Counted from the stretch's first letter, positions 55,797 to 64,000 are shown. The stretch: 64,000 nucleotides of DNA from Kaistia soli DSM 19436 (GCF_900129325.1 NZ_FQUP01000008.1:7501-71500); one strand, 5' to 3'. Notes: a model not told the origin generated them from the letters alone. Translations and numbers: made by a program.

Positions 55797-57131
55797 TCAT
55801 GCGAGCGGCGCCCCCTTCGTCTCGACATCGATGAGCGCCGTGCAGACTGCCCCGATGAGGAGCAGCGCGGCGAACATCGCCAGCGCCACATTGAAGCTGT
55901 AGCCGACCACGATCCCGACCAGCGTTGGCGCCAGCAGTCCGCCGAGCCGCGCCATTGCGCCGGCAATGCCCATGCCACTAGCCCGCAGCGTCGTTGGATA
56001 GAGTTCCGGCGTAAACGCATAGAGCGCGCCCCAGGTCCCGAGCAGCGCGAAGCTCATCAGCAGCATGGCGCCGGCAATCGGCCCGGGATCAGTCAGCACC
56101 GCGTAGAGAAAACAGCCGGCTGCCGACAGCAGCAGAAACGCGATCAGCGTCGGCTTGCGGCCGAAACGCTCGACGCCCCAGGCCGCCAGCGCATAGCCAG
56201 GCAGCTGCGCGATCGCCAGCAGGACCAGGAAGCCATAACCGCGCACAAAGCCGTGGCCTTCACTGACAAGCTTGCCCGGCAGCCAGGTGAACACCCCATA
56301 ATAGGCGACCGACACCAGCAGCCATGCGGCAAGGACCAGCACGCTGCGGCGGCCGATCGGCGGCGCGAACAACGCCGAAAACGGCGGCTTGATCACCGGC
56401 GCGACGGTCAGCCGCCCCGGCAGCACGCGCCCGCCATTCGCCAGCGCCATCCGATCGAGCACGGCCTTCGCCTCGGCCTCGCGGCCGCTGCGGGCGAGAT
56501 AGAAGGGTGATTCGGGGATCAGCAGCCGAAGGCCGACACCGACCAGCGCAGGCAGCGCCGTGATGATGAAGATGAACCGCCACGGCTCCTCGAAGCCGGC
56601 GCTGGCCGCATACCAGGCGGCGAGCGCCACCACCAGCGTTCCAAGCGCCCAGAACCCTTCGAGCGCCACAAGCCAGCGGCCGCGCCGCTGCGTCGGCAGG
56701 AACTCCGCCATCATCGCGTAATCGACCGGCAGCGTGCCACCGACGGCGAGGCCTGTCATGAACCGGAAGCCGGCTAGCACGATGAAATTCGGCGCGAAGG
56801 CTGAGGCGAGGCCGAATACGGCGTCGATCAGCACGGTGACGATCAGGAGATTGCGCCGCCCGATGCGGTCCGCGAGCCGGCCGAAGGCGGCAGCGCCGAT
56901 CAGCATGCCGACAAAGAACACCGTGCCGGCCTGCAGCGCCTGCGGCACCGTCATGCCGAAGCTCTTGGCGATCGAAGGCGCCGTGAAGCCGATGGCGAGG
57001 ACCTGCATCGCGTCGGCGGCCCAGACCAGCCCGAAGATCGCCAGCAGCCTTCGCTGAAAGGCGCCGGTGCCGGCCGCATCCAGCGCCGCTTCGATGGTGA
57101 TCCCGCCGGTCGCTTTCGCCGCCACTGCCAT
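55797..57131 (-). CDS. MFS transporter, sugar/organic-acid porter type
   Basis: 444 residues from the ATG at 57129-57131. Twelve TM helices. MFS motif A 'GRLADRIGRRNLLIV' after TM2, 'LTGLAVGGTLPVDYAMMAEF', 'PESPFYLARSGREAEAKAVL' and 'YAFTPELYPTTLRASGMGIA' place it with the sugar porter / aromatic-acid:H+ symporter relatives (for example niacin or benzoate transporters). Substrate cannot be told. A GC-rich structure at the lpdA/MFS convergence (55781-55814) may end both transcripts. Divergent from the Hsp70-like gene. Confidence 0.87.
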   Translation of the reverse strand: MAVAAKATGGITIEAALDAAGTGAFQRRLLAIFGLVWAADAMQVLAIGFTAPSIAKSFGMTVPQALQAGTVFFVGMLIGAAAFGRLADRIGRRNLLIVTVLIDAVFGLASAFAPNFIVLAGFRFMTGLAVGGTLPVDYAMMAEFLPTQRRGRWLVALEGFWALGTLVVALAAWYAASAGFEEPWRFIFIITALPALVGVGLRLLIPESPFYLARSGREAEAKAVLDRMALANGGRVLPGRLTVAPVIKPPFSALFAPPIGRRSVLVLAAWLLVSVAYYGVFTWLPGKLVSEGHGFVRGYGFLVLLAIAQLPGYALAAWGVERFGRKPTLIAFLLLSAAGCFLYAVLTDPGPIAGAMLLMSFALLGTWGALYAFTPELYPTTLRASGMGIAGAMARLGGLLAPTLVGIVVGYSFNVALAMFAALLLIGAVCTALIDVETKGAPLA

Positions 57132-57298
57132 CTGCCCCGCCCTTTGTCTGCCGCGTCGCGCGCACAACAGCATCAATACGGCCGGAGCGAAAGCGGTTCA
57201 GCCCGATGACGCGCATTCGGGCTTGATCTCGGGCTCCGATGCCACTAACCAGACCAGCCCTTTTCCCGAGAGATCGGTTCCCCGACAGGAGCGACGCC

Positions 57299-58549
57299 AT
57301 GACAGCGTGCGGCCTCGATTTCGGCACGTCCAATTCGACGCTCGGCCTCGCTTCCGCGACGCCAGCTCTCGTCCCGCTCGAGGGCGACGATGTCACGCTG
57401 CCGAGCGCCATCTTCTACGCCCGCGACGCCGCCCCACTGGTCGGACGGGCCGCGATCGCAGCCTATGTCGATGGCCATGACGGCCGCCTCATGCGCAGCC
57501 TGAAGGCGGTGCTTGGCAACCCGCTCATCAACGAGACGACACAGGTCGGCCGCGCCCGCGTCGGCTTCCGTTCGGTGATCGCCCATTTCATCGCGGTGGC
57601 GAAGCGCCGGGCCGAGGCGCGGACTGGCCGCCCGCTCGAACAGGTGGTGCATGGCCGCCCCGTACATTTCGTCGACGGTGACGCGGAAGGAGACCGCAAG
57701 GCCGAGGGCGTGCTGGCCGAGATCGCCCGCGAGGTCGGCTTTTCCGAAATCTCGTTCCAGTACGAGCCGATCGCCGCCGCGCTCGATTACGAGCGGCAGG
57801 TGAATGGTGAGGAAATCGCGCTCATCGCCGATATCGGCGGCGGTACGTCGGATTTCTCGATCGTCCGGCTCGGCCCGGAGCGGCGTGGCCGGCCCGACCG
57901 CGCCGATGACATTCTCGCCAATGACGGTGTGCGGATCGGCGGAACGGATTTCGACCGCCAGCTCAATCTCGGCACGGTGATGCCGATGCTGGGCTACCGG
58001 AGCGCCATGAAACGGGCGGGGCTGCCGGTGCCCTCGGGCTATTTCCATGACCTCGCAACCTGGTCGACGATCAATCGCCTCTATGAGCGCGGTGTGGCGC
58101 AGCAGTTGAACGAAGTGCGGCGCGAGGCCCGCCATCCCGAGATGATCGAGCGGCTGATCCGCGTCGTTGAGGAGCGGGGCGGCCATCGACTCGCGATCGA
58201 GGTCGAGGCGTCGAAAATCGCGCTGTCCGACGCGCCGGCCGCCGACATTCCGCTGAACTGGATCGAACAGGGCCTCGAAGCTCGGGTGACCCGCGACACG
58301 CTGGTGATGGAGACGGCAGCGCTCGCCGCCGCGATCGCCGCTCGGATCGCAGGCTGCCTCACGGCCGCGGGCCTGAAGGCCGAGGCAATTGACGCCGTCT
58401 TCCTGACCGGTGGCTCCACCCGTCTGGCCCATGTCCGCAAGGCCATTCTCGCCGCGGTTCCCGAGGCGCGACCGGCCGAGGGCGACACCTTCGGCTCCGT
58501 CGGCATGGGCCTTACCATCGAGGCGGCGAACCGCTACGGCGCCGCCTGA
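57299..58549 (+). CDS. YegD-like Hsp70-family protein without substrate-binding domain
   Basis: 416 residues from the ATG at 57299 (AGGAG eight bases upstream). Only the actin/Hsp70 nucleotide-binding domain is present: phosphate-1 'GLDFGTSNSTLGLA', phosphate-2 'ALIADIGGGTSDFSIVRLG' and adenosine motif 'AVFLTGGSTRLAHVRKAI'. The protein ends right after the NBD, as in E. coli YegD (450 residues), so there is no SBDbeta or lid. Inserts such as 'YLHDLAT'-like helices are family-typical. Role unknown. Its 3' end overlaps the convergent XRE gene by 16 bp. Confidence 0.88.
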   Translation: MTACGLDFGTSNSTLGLASATPALVPLEGDDVTLPSAIFYARDAAPLVGRAAIAAYVDGHDGRLMRSLKAVLGNPLINETTQVGRARVGFRSVIAHFIAVAKRRAEARTGRPLEQVVHGRPVHFVDGDAEGDRKAEGVLAEIAREVGFSEISFQYEPIAAALDYERQVNGEEIALIADIGGGTSDFSIVRLGPERRGRPDRADDILANDGVRIGGTDFDRQLNLGTVMPMLGYRSAMKRAGLPVPSGYFHDLATWSTINRLYERGVAQQLNEVRREARHPEMIERLIRVVEERGGHRLAIEVEASKIALSDAPAADIPLNWIEQGLEARVTRDTLVMETAALAAAIAARIAGCLTAAGLKAEAIDAVFLTGGSTRLAHVRKAILAAVPEARPAEGDTFGSVGMGLTIEAANRYGAA

Positions 58550-59337
58550 GCCTCATCGACCGGCTCCAGCACCACAAGCTTCCAGTCTGGATGGCGGGCC
58601 GGCTGCAAGGTCGTCTGGCGAAAGGCGAGGAGGCCATCCTCGGGATGGTCGAAGAGCCGGAGCCCTCCTTCGCGCTCGACCACGGCATGCGCCTCCCAGG
58701 CCTCCGCGAACAGTGGGCTGCCCGCGGCGAGTTGCCCGACGAGAGTGCGCATTTCCGGCGCCGCGAGAGAGCGGCTGTAATCGGCACGGAACTCGGCCGC
58801 CACGCGCCGCGCGCGGATATCCCAATCCGCGATCAGGCGCCGCGAGGCCGGATCGAGAAAGATGAATCGCAGCAGATTGCGCTCTCCCGTGCCGTCGAGC
58901 CAGCCGGTGAAGAGCCGTGCGGCCGGGTCGTTCCAGGCCCGTGCCGTCCAGGCGCGATCGATGAGATAGGCTGGCATCGCGAGCGCCGCCACGATGGGCG
59001 CCAGGCCCTCGGGCATCGCATCATCCTTCGCTTCCGCATGTTCGGGATCGGCCCGCCCGGCAACCGCGAACAGATAGGCCCGCTCGGCCGGCGAGAGGCG
59101 CATCACGCGGGCAAGCCGCACGAGGGCTGAAGGTGAAACCTGGAGATCACGACCCTGCTCGATCCAGGCGAGCCAGGTGGCGCTGACGCCGGCCAGTCCG
59201 GCCAGCTCTTCACGCCTGAGGCCAGGCGTGCGACGGCGGCTGCCGGGGTCGAGCCCGAACATCGCCGGCCGCAGCCGTTCGCGATGCGCCCGCACGAAAT
59301 CGCCAAGTTCCCGTCGCCTAGTGTCGTCATTCGCCAT
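58534..59337 (-). CDS. XRE-family regulator with MmyB-like ligand domain
   Basis: 267 residues. N-terminal HTH: 'ELGDFVRAHRERLRPAMFGL', then 'TPGLRREELAGLAGVSATWL' and 'AWIEQGRDLQVSPSALVRLA' (about 10-80). The C-terminal half (about 105-250) with 'PAYLIDRAWTARAWNDPAAR', 'NLLRFIFLDPASRRLIADWD' and 'LFDHPEDGLLAFRQTTLQPA' is the MmyB-like PAS-type domain thought to bind fatty-acid-like ligands. Divergent from the methyltransferase gene, which it probably regulates. Confidence 0.9.
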   Translation of the reverse strand: MANDDTRRRELGDFVRAHRERLRPAMFGLDPGSRRRTPGLRREELAGLAGVSATWLAWIEQGRDLQVSPSALVRLARVMRLSPAERAYLFAVAGRADPEHAEAKDDAMPEGLAPIVAALAMPAYLIDRAWTARAWNDPAARLFTGWLDGTGERNLLRFIFLDPASRRLIADWDIRARRVAAEFRADYSRSLAAPEMRTLVGQLAAGSPLFAEAWEAHAVVEREGGLRLFDHPEDGLLAFRQTTLQPARHPDWKLVVLEPVDEAQAAP

Positions 59338-59351
59338 CGTGGTGACACTTA

Positions 59352-59376
59352 TACCAGGATAAGATCGGAACTGGTA
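59352..59376. promoter_or_regulatory. Candidate XRE operator between regulator and methyltransferase
   Basis: TACCAG-N13-CTGGTA (59352-59357 and 59371-59376), a perfect 6 bp inverted repeat. An overlapping pair ATACC / GGTAT (59351-59355, 59381-59385) adds symmetry. It lies 15 bp upstream of the regulator start, fitting autoregulation. Confidence 0.45.
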
Positions 59377-59445
59377 ACAGGGTATCGCGCTCGACTAATC
59401 CAGGATGCAGGCGCTGTGTCGCGCCCTCACCACGGGATCACCACC

Positions 59446-60234
59446 ATGATGGAAGCATCGAAAGAAACGACGCCCGGCGGCCAGGCAAGTTTGGCCGAGC
59501 GTCAGTTCGGCAGCCAGGCGAATGCCTATGTGACGAGCCGAGTTCACGCCGAGGGCGAGGATATCGCCGAACTGGCGGCGCTGGCCGCCGCGATACCCGG
59601 CGCGCGCGTTCTCGATCTCGGCTGCGGCGGCGGTCATGTCAGCTATGCGGCCGCGAAGGTGGCGCCGTCGGTGACCGCCTATGATCTCTCCGCCGACATG
59701 GTTGCCGCTGTCGCGCGTGAGGCGGCGGCGCGTGGCCTCTCCGGCATCGAAGCCGTGCAAGGGCCCGCCGAGCGCCTGCCCTTCGCCGATGCGAGCTTCG
59801 ACGTCGTGCTCTGCCGCTTTACGGCGCATCACTGGCAGGATGTCCGCGCCGGCCTCCGCGAGGCTCGGCGGGTGCTGAAGCCATCGGGCGTCGCCGGCTT
59901 CGCCGATGTCGTGGCGCCGGAGCAGCCGGTAGTCGACACCTTCCTGCAGACCTTCGAGATGCTGCGCGACCCTTCGCATGTGCGCAACTACGCCGTAGCG
60001 GAATGGCTCACCATGGCTGGAGAGGCGGGCTTCAGGGCGACGGCGCTGACGCGCCGCCGGCTGCCGCTCGGCTTTGAGAGCTGGATCGAGCGGATGCGCA
60101 CGCCCAAGGTGTTTGCCAATGCGATCCGGGCGCTTCAGAGCGCGGTCGCCGATGATGTGCGGCGCTATTTCGAGGTCGATGCGGAGGGCAATTTCGTCAT
60201 CGACACGGCGGTTCTGACACTGCGGCCGCTCTGA
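59446..60234 (+). CDS. Class I SAM-dependent methyltransferase
   Basis: 262 residues from the first of two adjacent ATGs (59446, 59449); the Shine-Dalgarno is weak. 'ERQFGSQANAYVTSRVHAEG', motif I 'VLDLGCGGGHVSYAAAKVAP', 'VTAYDLSADMVAAVAREAAA' and 'RLPFADASFDVVLCRFTAHH' place it with UbiE/YcgJ-type Methyltransf_11 enzymes. Substrate unknown. Under likely control of the divergent XRE regulator. Its stop abuts the xerC stop on the other strand (TGATCA). Confidence 0.9.
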   Translation: MMEASKETTPGGQASLAERQFGSQANAYVTSRVHAEGEDIAELAALAAAIPGARVLDLGCGGGHVSYAAAKVAPSVTAYDLSADMVAAVAREAAARGLSGIEAVQGPAERLPFADASFDVVLCRFTAHHWQDVRAGLREARRVLKPSGVAGFADVVAPEQPVVDTFLQTFEMLRDPSHVRNYAVAEWLTMAGEAGFRATALTRRRLPLGFESWIERMRTPKVFANAIRALQSAVADDVRRYFEVDAEGNFVIDTAVLTLRPL

Positions 60235-61197
60235 TCAGGCGGAAGGCCGTCGCCGCGCGCGCGGATGCGTCTCCTCAAACACCGCGAGGAGGCGCTCCGT
60301 GTCGACGCCGGTATAGATCTGCGTCGTCGAGAGACTGGCATGGCCGAGCAGTTCCTGGATGGCGCGGAGATCGCCGCCGCCCGCCAGAAGATGCGTCGCG
60401 AAGGAATGGCGCAGCGCATGCGGGGTTGCGCTATCCGGGAGGCCGAGCGCGCCGCGCATCTTCGCCATCGCAAGCTGGATGATGCGCGGCCGGAGCGGAC
60501 CGCCGCGCACGCCGATAAAGAGCGGACCGTCCGCTTTCGGCGAAAAGGGCGCCAGACGCAAATAGTCTGCGATCGACTCTGCAACCACCGGAAGCACCGG
60601 GACGAGTCGCGTCTTGCCGCCTTTGCCGGTGACACGGAGTACACCCTCGCCCGAGAGCGGCGCGTCGGCGCGGCGGATGCCGAGCGCCTCGGAGATACGC
60701 AGGCCCGAGCCATAGCAGAGCGCCAGCACGGCAGCGTTGCGCGCCGCGACCCAAGGCTCGTCGTCGAGCTGCTCCTCCGCCTCGGTGACGCGGACGGCGA
60801 GCGTTGGCGTCAGCGGCTTCGGCAGCGTCTTCGGCTGGCGCGGCGTGCGCATGGCGCGGAAGGCGGCGCCATTGGCCAGCCCCTCGCGCTCCAGGAATGA
60901 AATGAAGGAGCGGATGCCGGCGAGGCCGCGCGCGAGGGTTCTGGCGCCGGCGCCGCCCTGTCGGCGGCTGGCCATGAACCCGCGGATGTCGCCCATGCGC
61001 AGGTCGGCGAGATCGGCGATCGTCGGCGGATTGCCGATATGCAGCGTGATGAAGGCGAGGAACTGCGTGAGATCGCGGCCGTAGGCCTCGAGCGTCTTCG
61101 ATGACAGCCGCCGCTCGCCGCGCAGATGCTCCTCCCAGGCATCGATCATCGCGATCGTGTCAGGCGCGGCAAGGATCAGGGGCGGTGCGGTGGTCAT
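60235..61197 (-). CDS. xerC: Site-specific tyrosine recombinase XerC
   Basis: 320 residues. Resolves chromosome dimers at dif with XerD and FtsK. N-terminal SAM-like core-binding domain ('WEEHLRGERRLSSKTLEAYG'). The catalytic domain is complete: Arg in 'GSGLRISEALG', Lys in 'VTGKGGKTRLVP', His-x-x-Arg in 'ATPHALRHSFATHLLAGG', His in 'ELLGHASLSTTQ' and Tyr in 'IYTGVD'. Called XerC rather than XerD because it lies beyond the suc-lpd cluster, as in other Rhizobiales, and not beside accA. A perfect CtrA-type box is 25 bp upstream of the ATG. Confidence 0.9.
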   Translation of the reverse strand: MTTAPPLILAAPDTIAMIDAWEEHLRGERRLSSKTLEAYGRDLTQFLAFITLHIGNPPTIADLADLRMGDIRGFMASRRQGGAGARTLARGLAGIRSFISFLEREGLANGAAFRAMRTPRQPKTLPKPLTPTLAVRVTEAEEQLDDEPWVAARNAAVLALCYGSGLRISEALGIRRADAPLSGEGVLRVTGKGGKTRLVPVLPVVAESIADYLRLAPFSPKADGPLFIGVRGGPLRPRIIQLAMAKMRGALGLPDSATPHALRHSFATHLLAGGGDLRAIQELLGHASLSTTQIYTGVDTERLLAVFEETHPRARRRPSA

Positions 61198-61221
61198 GCT
61201 GGAGGATAGCGATCGACGCGG

Positions 61222-61236
61222 TTAATGAGGACTTAA
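61222..61236. promoter_or_regulatory. Perfect CtrA-type box (TTAA-N7-TTAA) upstream of xerC
   Basis: TTAATGAGGACTTAA, an exact match to the full CtrA recognition sequence, in the 43 bp gap between the CPBP gene stop and the xerC start. Being 25 bp from the ATG it would overlap the core promoter or start point of xerC. Confidence 0.55.
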
Positions 61237-61240
61237 ACCT

Positions 61241-61897
61241 CTAGAGAAGCGTCCCCAGGGCATTGCCGGCCTGCAACGCGATGGCCGGCCAGAGGCTGCC
61301 TGAGACATGGCGGAGAATGCCAGCCAGCAGGCTGAGGAGCAGGATGCTGTAGAGCATCACCGGCTCCATCCCTGTTGTGCCCGCCACGAAGAAGCTCGGC
61401 AGGCGGAAGGCCAGCACGACAACGGCGGTCAGGGGGATCGATATCTTGGGACCGAACAGTTCGGTGAGCCGCGTCTGCAGGATGCCGTGGAAAAGCACCT
61501 CGTTGAGCAGGATCCCGCCGAGCATGAAGACATAGATCTCGGTCGGAAGCTGGGACAGCAGACCGCTCGGAGGACGTCCGAGGGCGACACGGAGGGCATG
61601 CCAGCCGAAGATCGCGATGAAAGTCGCCGCCGTGATCGCCAGCGCCCGCTGTCCGACCGGCAGGAGCCCGACCCATGCGAGGAGCTTCGGCTTCTGCCAG
61701 ACCGCCCAGAGCGCGATCGCCCCGATCCACAATAGCATCGGATAGATCTGCCGCGCCCAGCCGTCGGACGGCGGCAGTTGCCGCAGCCAGAAGACCGAGC
61801 CGACCCAGACAAGGAATAGGCCCCCGAAAAGGCCCGCAAGCGGCAGGGCGGCGGCGAGCGGCTGGGGCGTTGGCAGGCTGCGGTTCGATTCGGTCAT
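61241..61897 (-). CDS. CPBP-family (CAAX protease-like) membrane protein, catalytic residues lost
   Basis: 218 residues from the ATG at 61895-61897. About six to seven TM helices and the CPBP/Abi layout. The three metal-site motifs are all altered. EExxxR is N-E-V-L-F-H (132-137), so the catalytic first Glu is Asn and the Arg is His. FxxxH is F-R-L-P-S (164-168), with Ser for His. The last His is Gln209 in 'PAIALQAGNALGTLL'. Probably a non-proteolytic homologue. Same strand as xerC, 43 bp upstream; divergent from polA. Confidence 0.75.
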   Translation of the reverse strand: MTESNRSLPTPQPLAAALPLAGLFGGLFLVWVGSVFWLRQLPPSDGWARQIYPMLLWIGAIALWAVWQKPKLLAWVGLLPVGQRALAITAATFIAIFGWHALRVALGRPPSGLLSQLPTEIYVFMLGGILLNEVLFHGILQTRLTELFGPKISIPLTAVVVLAFRLPSFFVAGTTGMEPVMLYSILLLSLLAGILRHVSGSLWPAIALQAGNALGTLL

Positions 61898-61980
61898 GTG
61901 CGAAGCTAATCCGGCCACGGGCGACCGGCAATCCGCTGTCGATATAGCCAAAGCCGCGTTCGGGAGGCATAGTCCGCCGC

Positions 61981-64000
61981 ATGTCCGAACCGAGCACGAC
62001 CACCCCCGCCGCCGCCCCTTCGCGCCCGATCGGGCCGGGAAGCCATGTCTTCCTGGTCGACGGCTCGTCCTACATTTTCCGCGCCTACCACGCGCTGCCG
62101 CCTTTGACGCGCAAATCGGACGGCCTGCCGGTCGGCGCTGTGGCCGGCTTCTCCAACATGCTGTGGAAGCTGCTGAAGGAAGCGAACGAGGTTGGCGTGC
62201 GGCCGACGCATCTCGCCGTGGTGCTCGATCATTCCGCGACGACGTTCCGCAACCAGATCTATGATCTCTACAAGGCGCAGCGCCCGGAGCCGCCAGAGGA
62301 CCTGCGGCCGCAATTCGGCTTGATCCGCAAGGCGGTGCATGCGTTCAACGTCGCCTGCATCGAGCAGCAGGGCTTCGAGGCGGACGACCTGATCGCGACC
62401 TATACGGGGCAGGCGGTCGCCGCTGGCGCCGACGTCACGATCGTCGCCTCCGACAAGGACCTTATGCAGCTCATCCGGCCCGGTGTCCTCATGCTCGACA
62501 CGATGAAGGGCAAGACGATCGGCCGCGACGAGGTGATCGAGAAGTTCGGCGTGCCTCCGGAGAAGGTCGTGGACGTGCAGTCGCTGGCCGGCGACAGCGT
62601 CGACAATGTTCCCGGCGTCCCGGGCATCGGCATCAAGACCGCCGCGCAGCTCATCGAGACCTATGGCAGCCTCGAGGCTCTTCTCGAGAACGCGGCAGAT
62701 ATCAAGCAGCCGAAGCGGCGCGAGGCGCTGATCAATTTCGCGGAGCAGGCGCGTATTTCGATGCGCCTCGTGACCCTCGACCAGAACGTTCCGCTCACGA
62801 CCCCCATCGAAGAATTGGCCGTGCGCGCCATCGAAGGCGAGCGGCTGATCCGGTTCCTGAAGGCGATGGAGTTCACGACGCTGACTGGCCGCGTGGCCGC
62901 CGCGACCGGCGTCGAGCAGGCCTCGGTCGCGCCCGATGCGGAATTGTCCTCGCCGGCCGCTGCCGCCATGCTGTCGCAGTCGCTGTTCGGCGACCAGCAG
63001 AATCCCCCCCCAGTGGCGGAATCCGGAGCAGCCGACAACGTGGCAGTGTCCGTGGCGCGGCAGCCGAACGCAATCGACGGTCTTTCGCCGACCGGGCTGG
63101 TCGAGGCGCGGGCGCGCCAAGCCCGTGAGACACCCGTGGACCGGTCCGCCTATGAGACGGTTACGACCCTCGACCGCCTGATGGCCTGGGTGGGGGAGGC
63201 AATGGAGCGCGGCATCGTGGCCGTCGACACCGAGACGACCTCGCTCGACCCGATGCAGGCCGATCTGGTCGGCGTCTCGCTGGCGTTGGCGCCCGGCAAG
63301 GCCTGCTATATCCCCCTCGCCCATCGCGGCGACGGCGACGGCCTGTTCAATGAAGGCCTGCTCGACGGCCAGATTCCGATCCGCGACGCGCTTGCGGTCC
63401 TGAAGCCGATGCTGGAGGACCGATCGGTACTCAAGATCGCGCAGAACCTCAAATATGACTGGCTGATCCTCGCTCGCTACGGCATCGAGGTCGCGCCGTT
63501 TGACGACACGATGCTGATCTCCTACGTGCTCGATGCCGGGCGCGGCCCGCATGGCATGGACCCGCTTTCGGAGAAATGGCTCGGCCACACGCCGATCACG
63601 TTCGACGAGGTCACCGGCAAGGGCAAGGCCCGCATCACCTTCGACCGCGTGGCGATCGACCGGGCCACCCAATACGCCGCCGAGGATGCCGACGTCACGC
63701 TGCGGCTGTGGCTGGCGCTGAAGCCGCGCCTTGCCGCCGAGGGCATGGCGAATGTCTATGAGACGCTCGAACGGCCGATGGTGCCGGTTCTCTCGGCGAT
63801 GGAGCGGCGTGGCATTTCAATCGACCGCAACATGCTCTCGCGCCTTTCTGGGGATTTTGCGCAAGCGGCCGCCGGGCTCGAAGCGGAAATCCATCAATTG
63901 GCCGGCCAACCGTTCAATATCGGCTCGCCCAAGCAGCTCGGCGACATCCTGTTTGGTGTCATGGGCCTACCCGGCGCGTCGAAGACGGCGACAGGCGCCT
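61981..64000 (+). CDS. polA: DNA polymerase I, 3'-truncated by the window edge
   Basis: 673 codons present, ATG at 61981, open to the window end. A GGGAGG lies 13 bases before the ATG, slightly far. 5'-3' exonuclease domain (about 20-310): 'FLVDGSSYIFRAYHALPPLT', 'GFEADDLIATY', 'SDKDLMQLI' and helix-hairpin-helix 'DNVPGVPGIGIKTAAQLI'. Then a linker and an intact 3'-5' proofreading exonuclease (about 390-590): 'VAVDTETTSLDPM', 'IAQNLKYDWLILARYG' and 'YAAEDADVTLRLW'. The polymerase domain begins near 600 ('RPMVPVLSAMERRGISID'). Removes RNA primers and fills gaps in replication and repair. Confidence 0.96.
   Translation, partial: MSEPSTTTPAAAPSRPIGPGSHVFLVDGSSYIFRAYHALPPLTRKSDGLPVGAVAGFSNMLWKLLKEANEVGVRPTHLAVVLDHSATTFRNQIYDLYKAQRPEPPEDLRPQFGLIRKAVHAFNVACIEQQGFEADDLIATYTGQAVAAGADVTIVASDKDLMQLIRPGVLMLDTMKGKTIGRDEVIEKFGVPPEKVVDVQSLAGDSVDNVPGVPGIGIKTAAQLIETYGSLEALLENAADIKQPKRREALINFAEQARISMRLVTLDQNVPLTTPIEELAVRAIEGERLIRFLKAMEFTTLTGRVAAATGVEQASVAPDAELSSPAAAAMLSQSLFGDQQNPPPVAESGAADNVAVSVARQPNAIDGLSPTGLVEARARQARETPVDRSAYETVTTLDRLMAWVGEAMERGIVAVDTETTSLDPMQADLVGVSLALAPGKACYIPLAHRGDGDGLFNEGLLDGQIPIRDALAVLKPMLEDRSVLKIAQNLKYDWLILARYGIEVAPFDDTMLISYVLDAGRGPHGMDPLSEKWLGHTPITFDEVTGKGKARITFDRVAIDRATQYAAEDADVTLRLWLALKPRLAAEGMANVYETLERPMVPVLSAMERRGISIDRNMLSRLSGDFAQAAAGLEAEIHQLAGQPFNIGSPKQLGDILFGVMGLPGASKTATGA

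Noticed and set aside
60235-61197. Tyrosine recombinase as a mark of a mobile island
   Set aside because: Sequence and neighbourhood fit housekeeping XerC; no att repeats, excisionase or cargo genes were seen.
61981-64000. Long minus-strand open frame antisense to polA
   Set aside because: PolA domains on the plus strand are complete and ordered; the antisense frame is a composition artefact.

Overview
This 64 kb window is GC-rich, densely coding chromosomal DNA. Gene content and order point to an alphaproteobacterium of the order Hyphomicrobiales (Rhizobiales). The main reasons are the clpB / DUF4167 / prmC-prfA-ptsP / lysC / ubiG order, the argJ-prsA-secA cluster, an sdhCDAB cluster close to mdh-sucCD-sucAB-lpd, and alphaproteobacterial markers such as DUF1178, DUF2794 and an Omp19-like lipoprotein. 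I do not try to name a genus. No rRNA, tRNA, CRISPR array, insertion sequence or prophage was recognised.

Layout. 1-6 kb: a 5'-truncated M23 peptidase, a small secreted protein, clpB and an RNA-binding-type DUF4167 protein. 6.5-12.2 kb: a minus-strand run of ptsP-prfA-prmC preceded by lysC. 12.3-13.5 kb: a divergent TetR/cupin pair sitting between lysC and ubiG. 14.3-16.8 kb: comF-grxC-nitrilase-DUF1178. 16.9-19.7 kb: an NDUFAF5-like methyltransferase homologue, DUF2161, mutT and a GNAT protein. 19.7-25.2 kb: argJ, a parvulin chaperone and secA. 25.3-29.9 kb: an L,D-transpeptidase lipoprotein, accA, a 427 bp gap with a long stem-loop, DUF2794, a GNAT acetyltransferase and a Bax-inhibitor-1 protein. 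30-36 kb: YbbP/YbbA-type ABC system, GDSL esterase, aldo/keto reductase, thpR and phhB. 36-39.8 kb: a PAS-GGDEF-EAL protein, rpmF, leuB and a RidA-family gene.

39.9-55.8 kb is a TCA-cycle block. It holds sdhC-sdhD-sdhA-DUF3052-sdhB and then mdh-sucC-sucD-sucA-sucB-lpd, separated by a mini GcrA-like protein, a VOC protein, an Omp19-like lipoprotein and zapE. Together these encode the 2-oxoglutarate to oxaloacetate part of the cycle except fumarase. Both operons carry a related palindrome (CTTACGTGAACGTAAG and CTTACGTTTAGGTAAA) just downstream of a predicted promoter, which suggests a common regulator. 55.8-60.2 kb is accessory-looking (MFS transporter, YegD-like Hsp70, XRE regulator, methyltransferase). 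60.2-64 kb has xerC with a perfect TTAA-N7-TTAA CtrA-type box just upstream, a CPBP-family membrane protein lacking its catalytic residues, and the 5' part of polA, which runs off the end.

The window is mostly core genome. I found no defence system or biosynthetic cluster. The best candidates for something undescribed are the shared sdh/mdh operator, the CtrA-type box at xerC, the structured intergenic region at about 27.87-27.95 kb, and the 66-residue GcrA-like protein.
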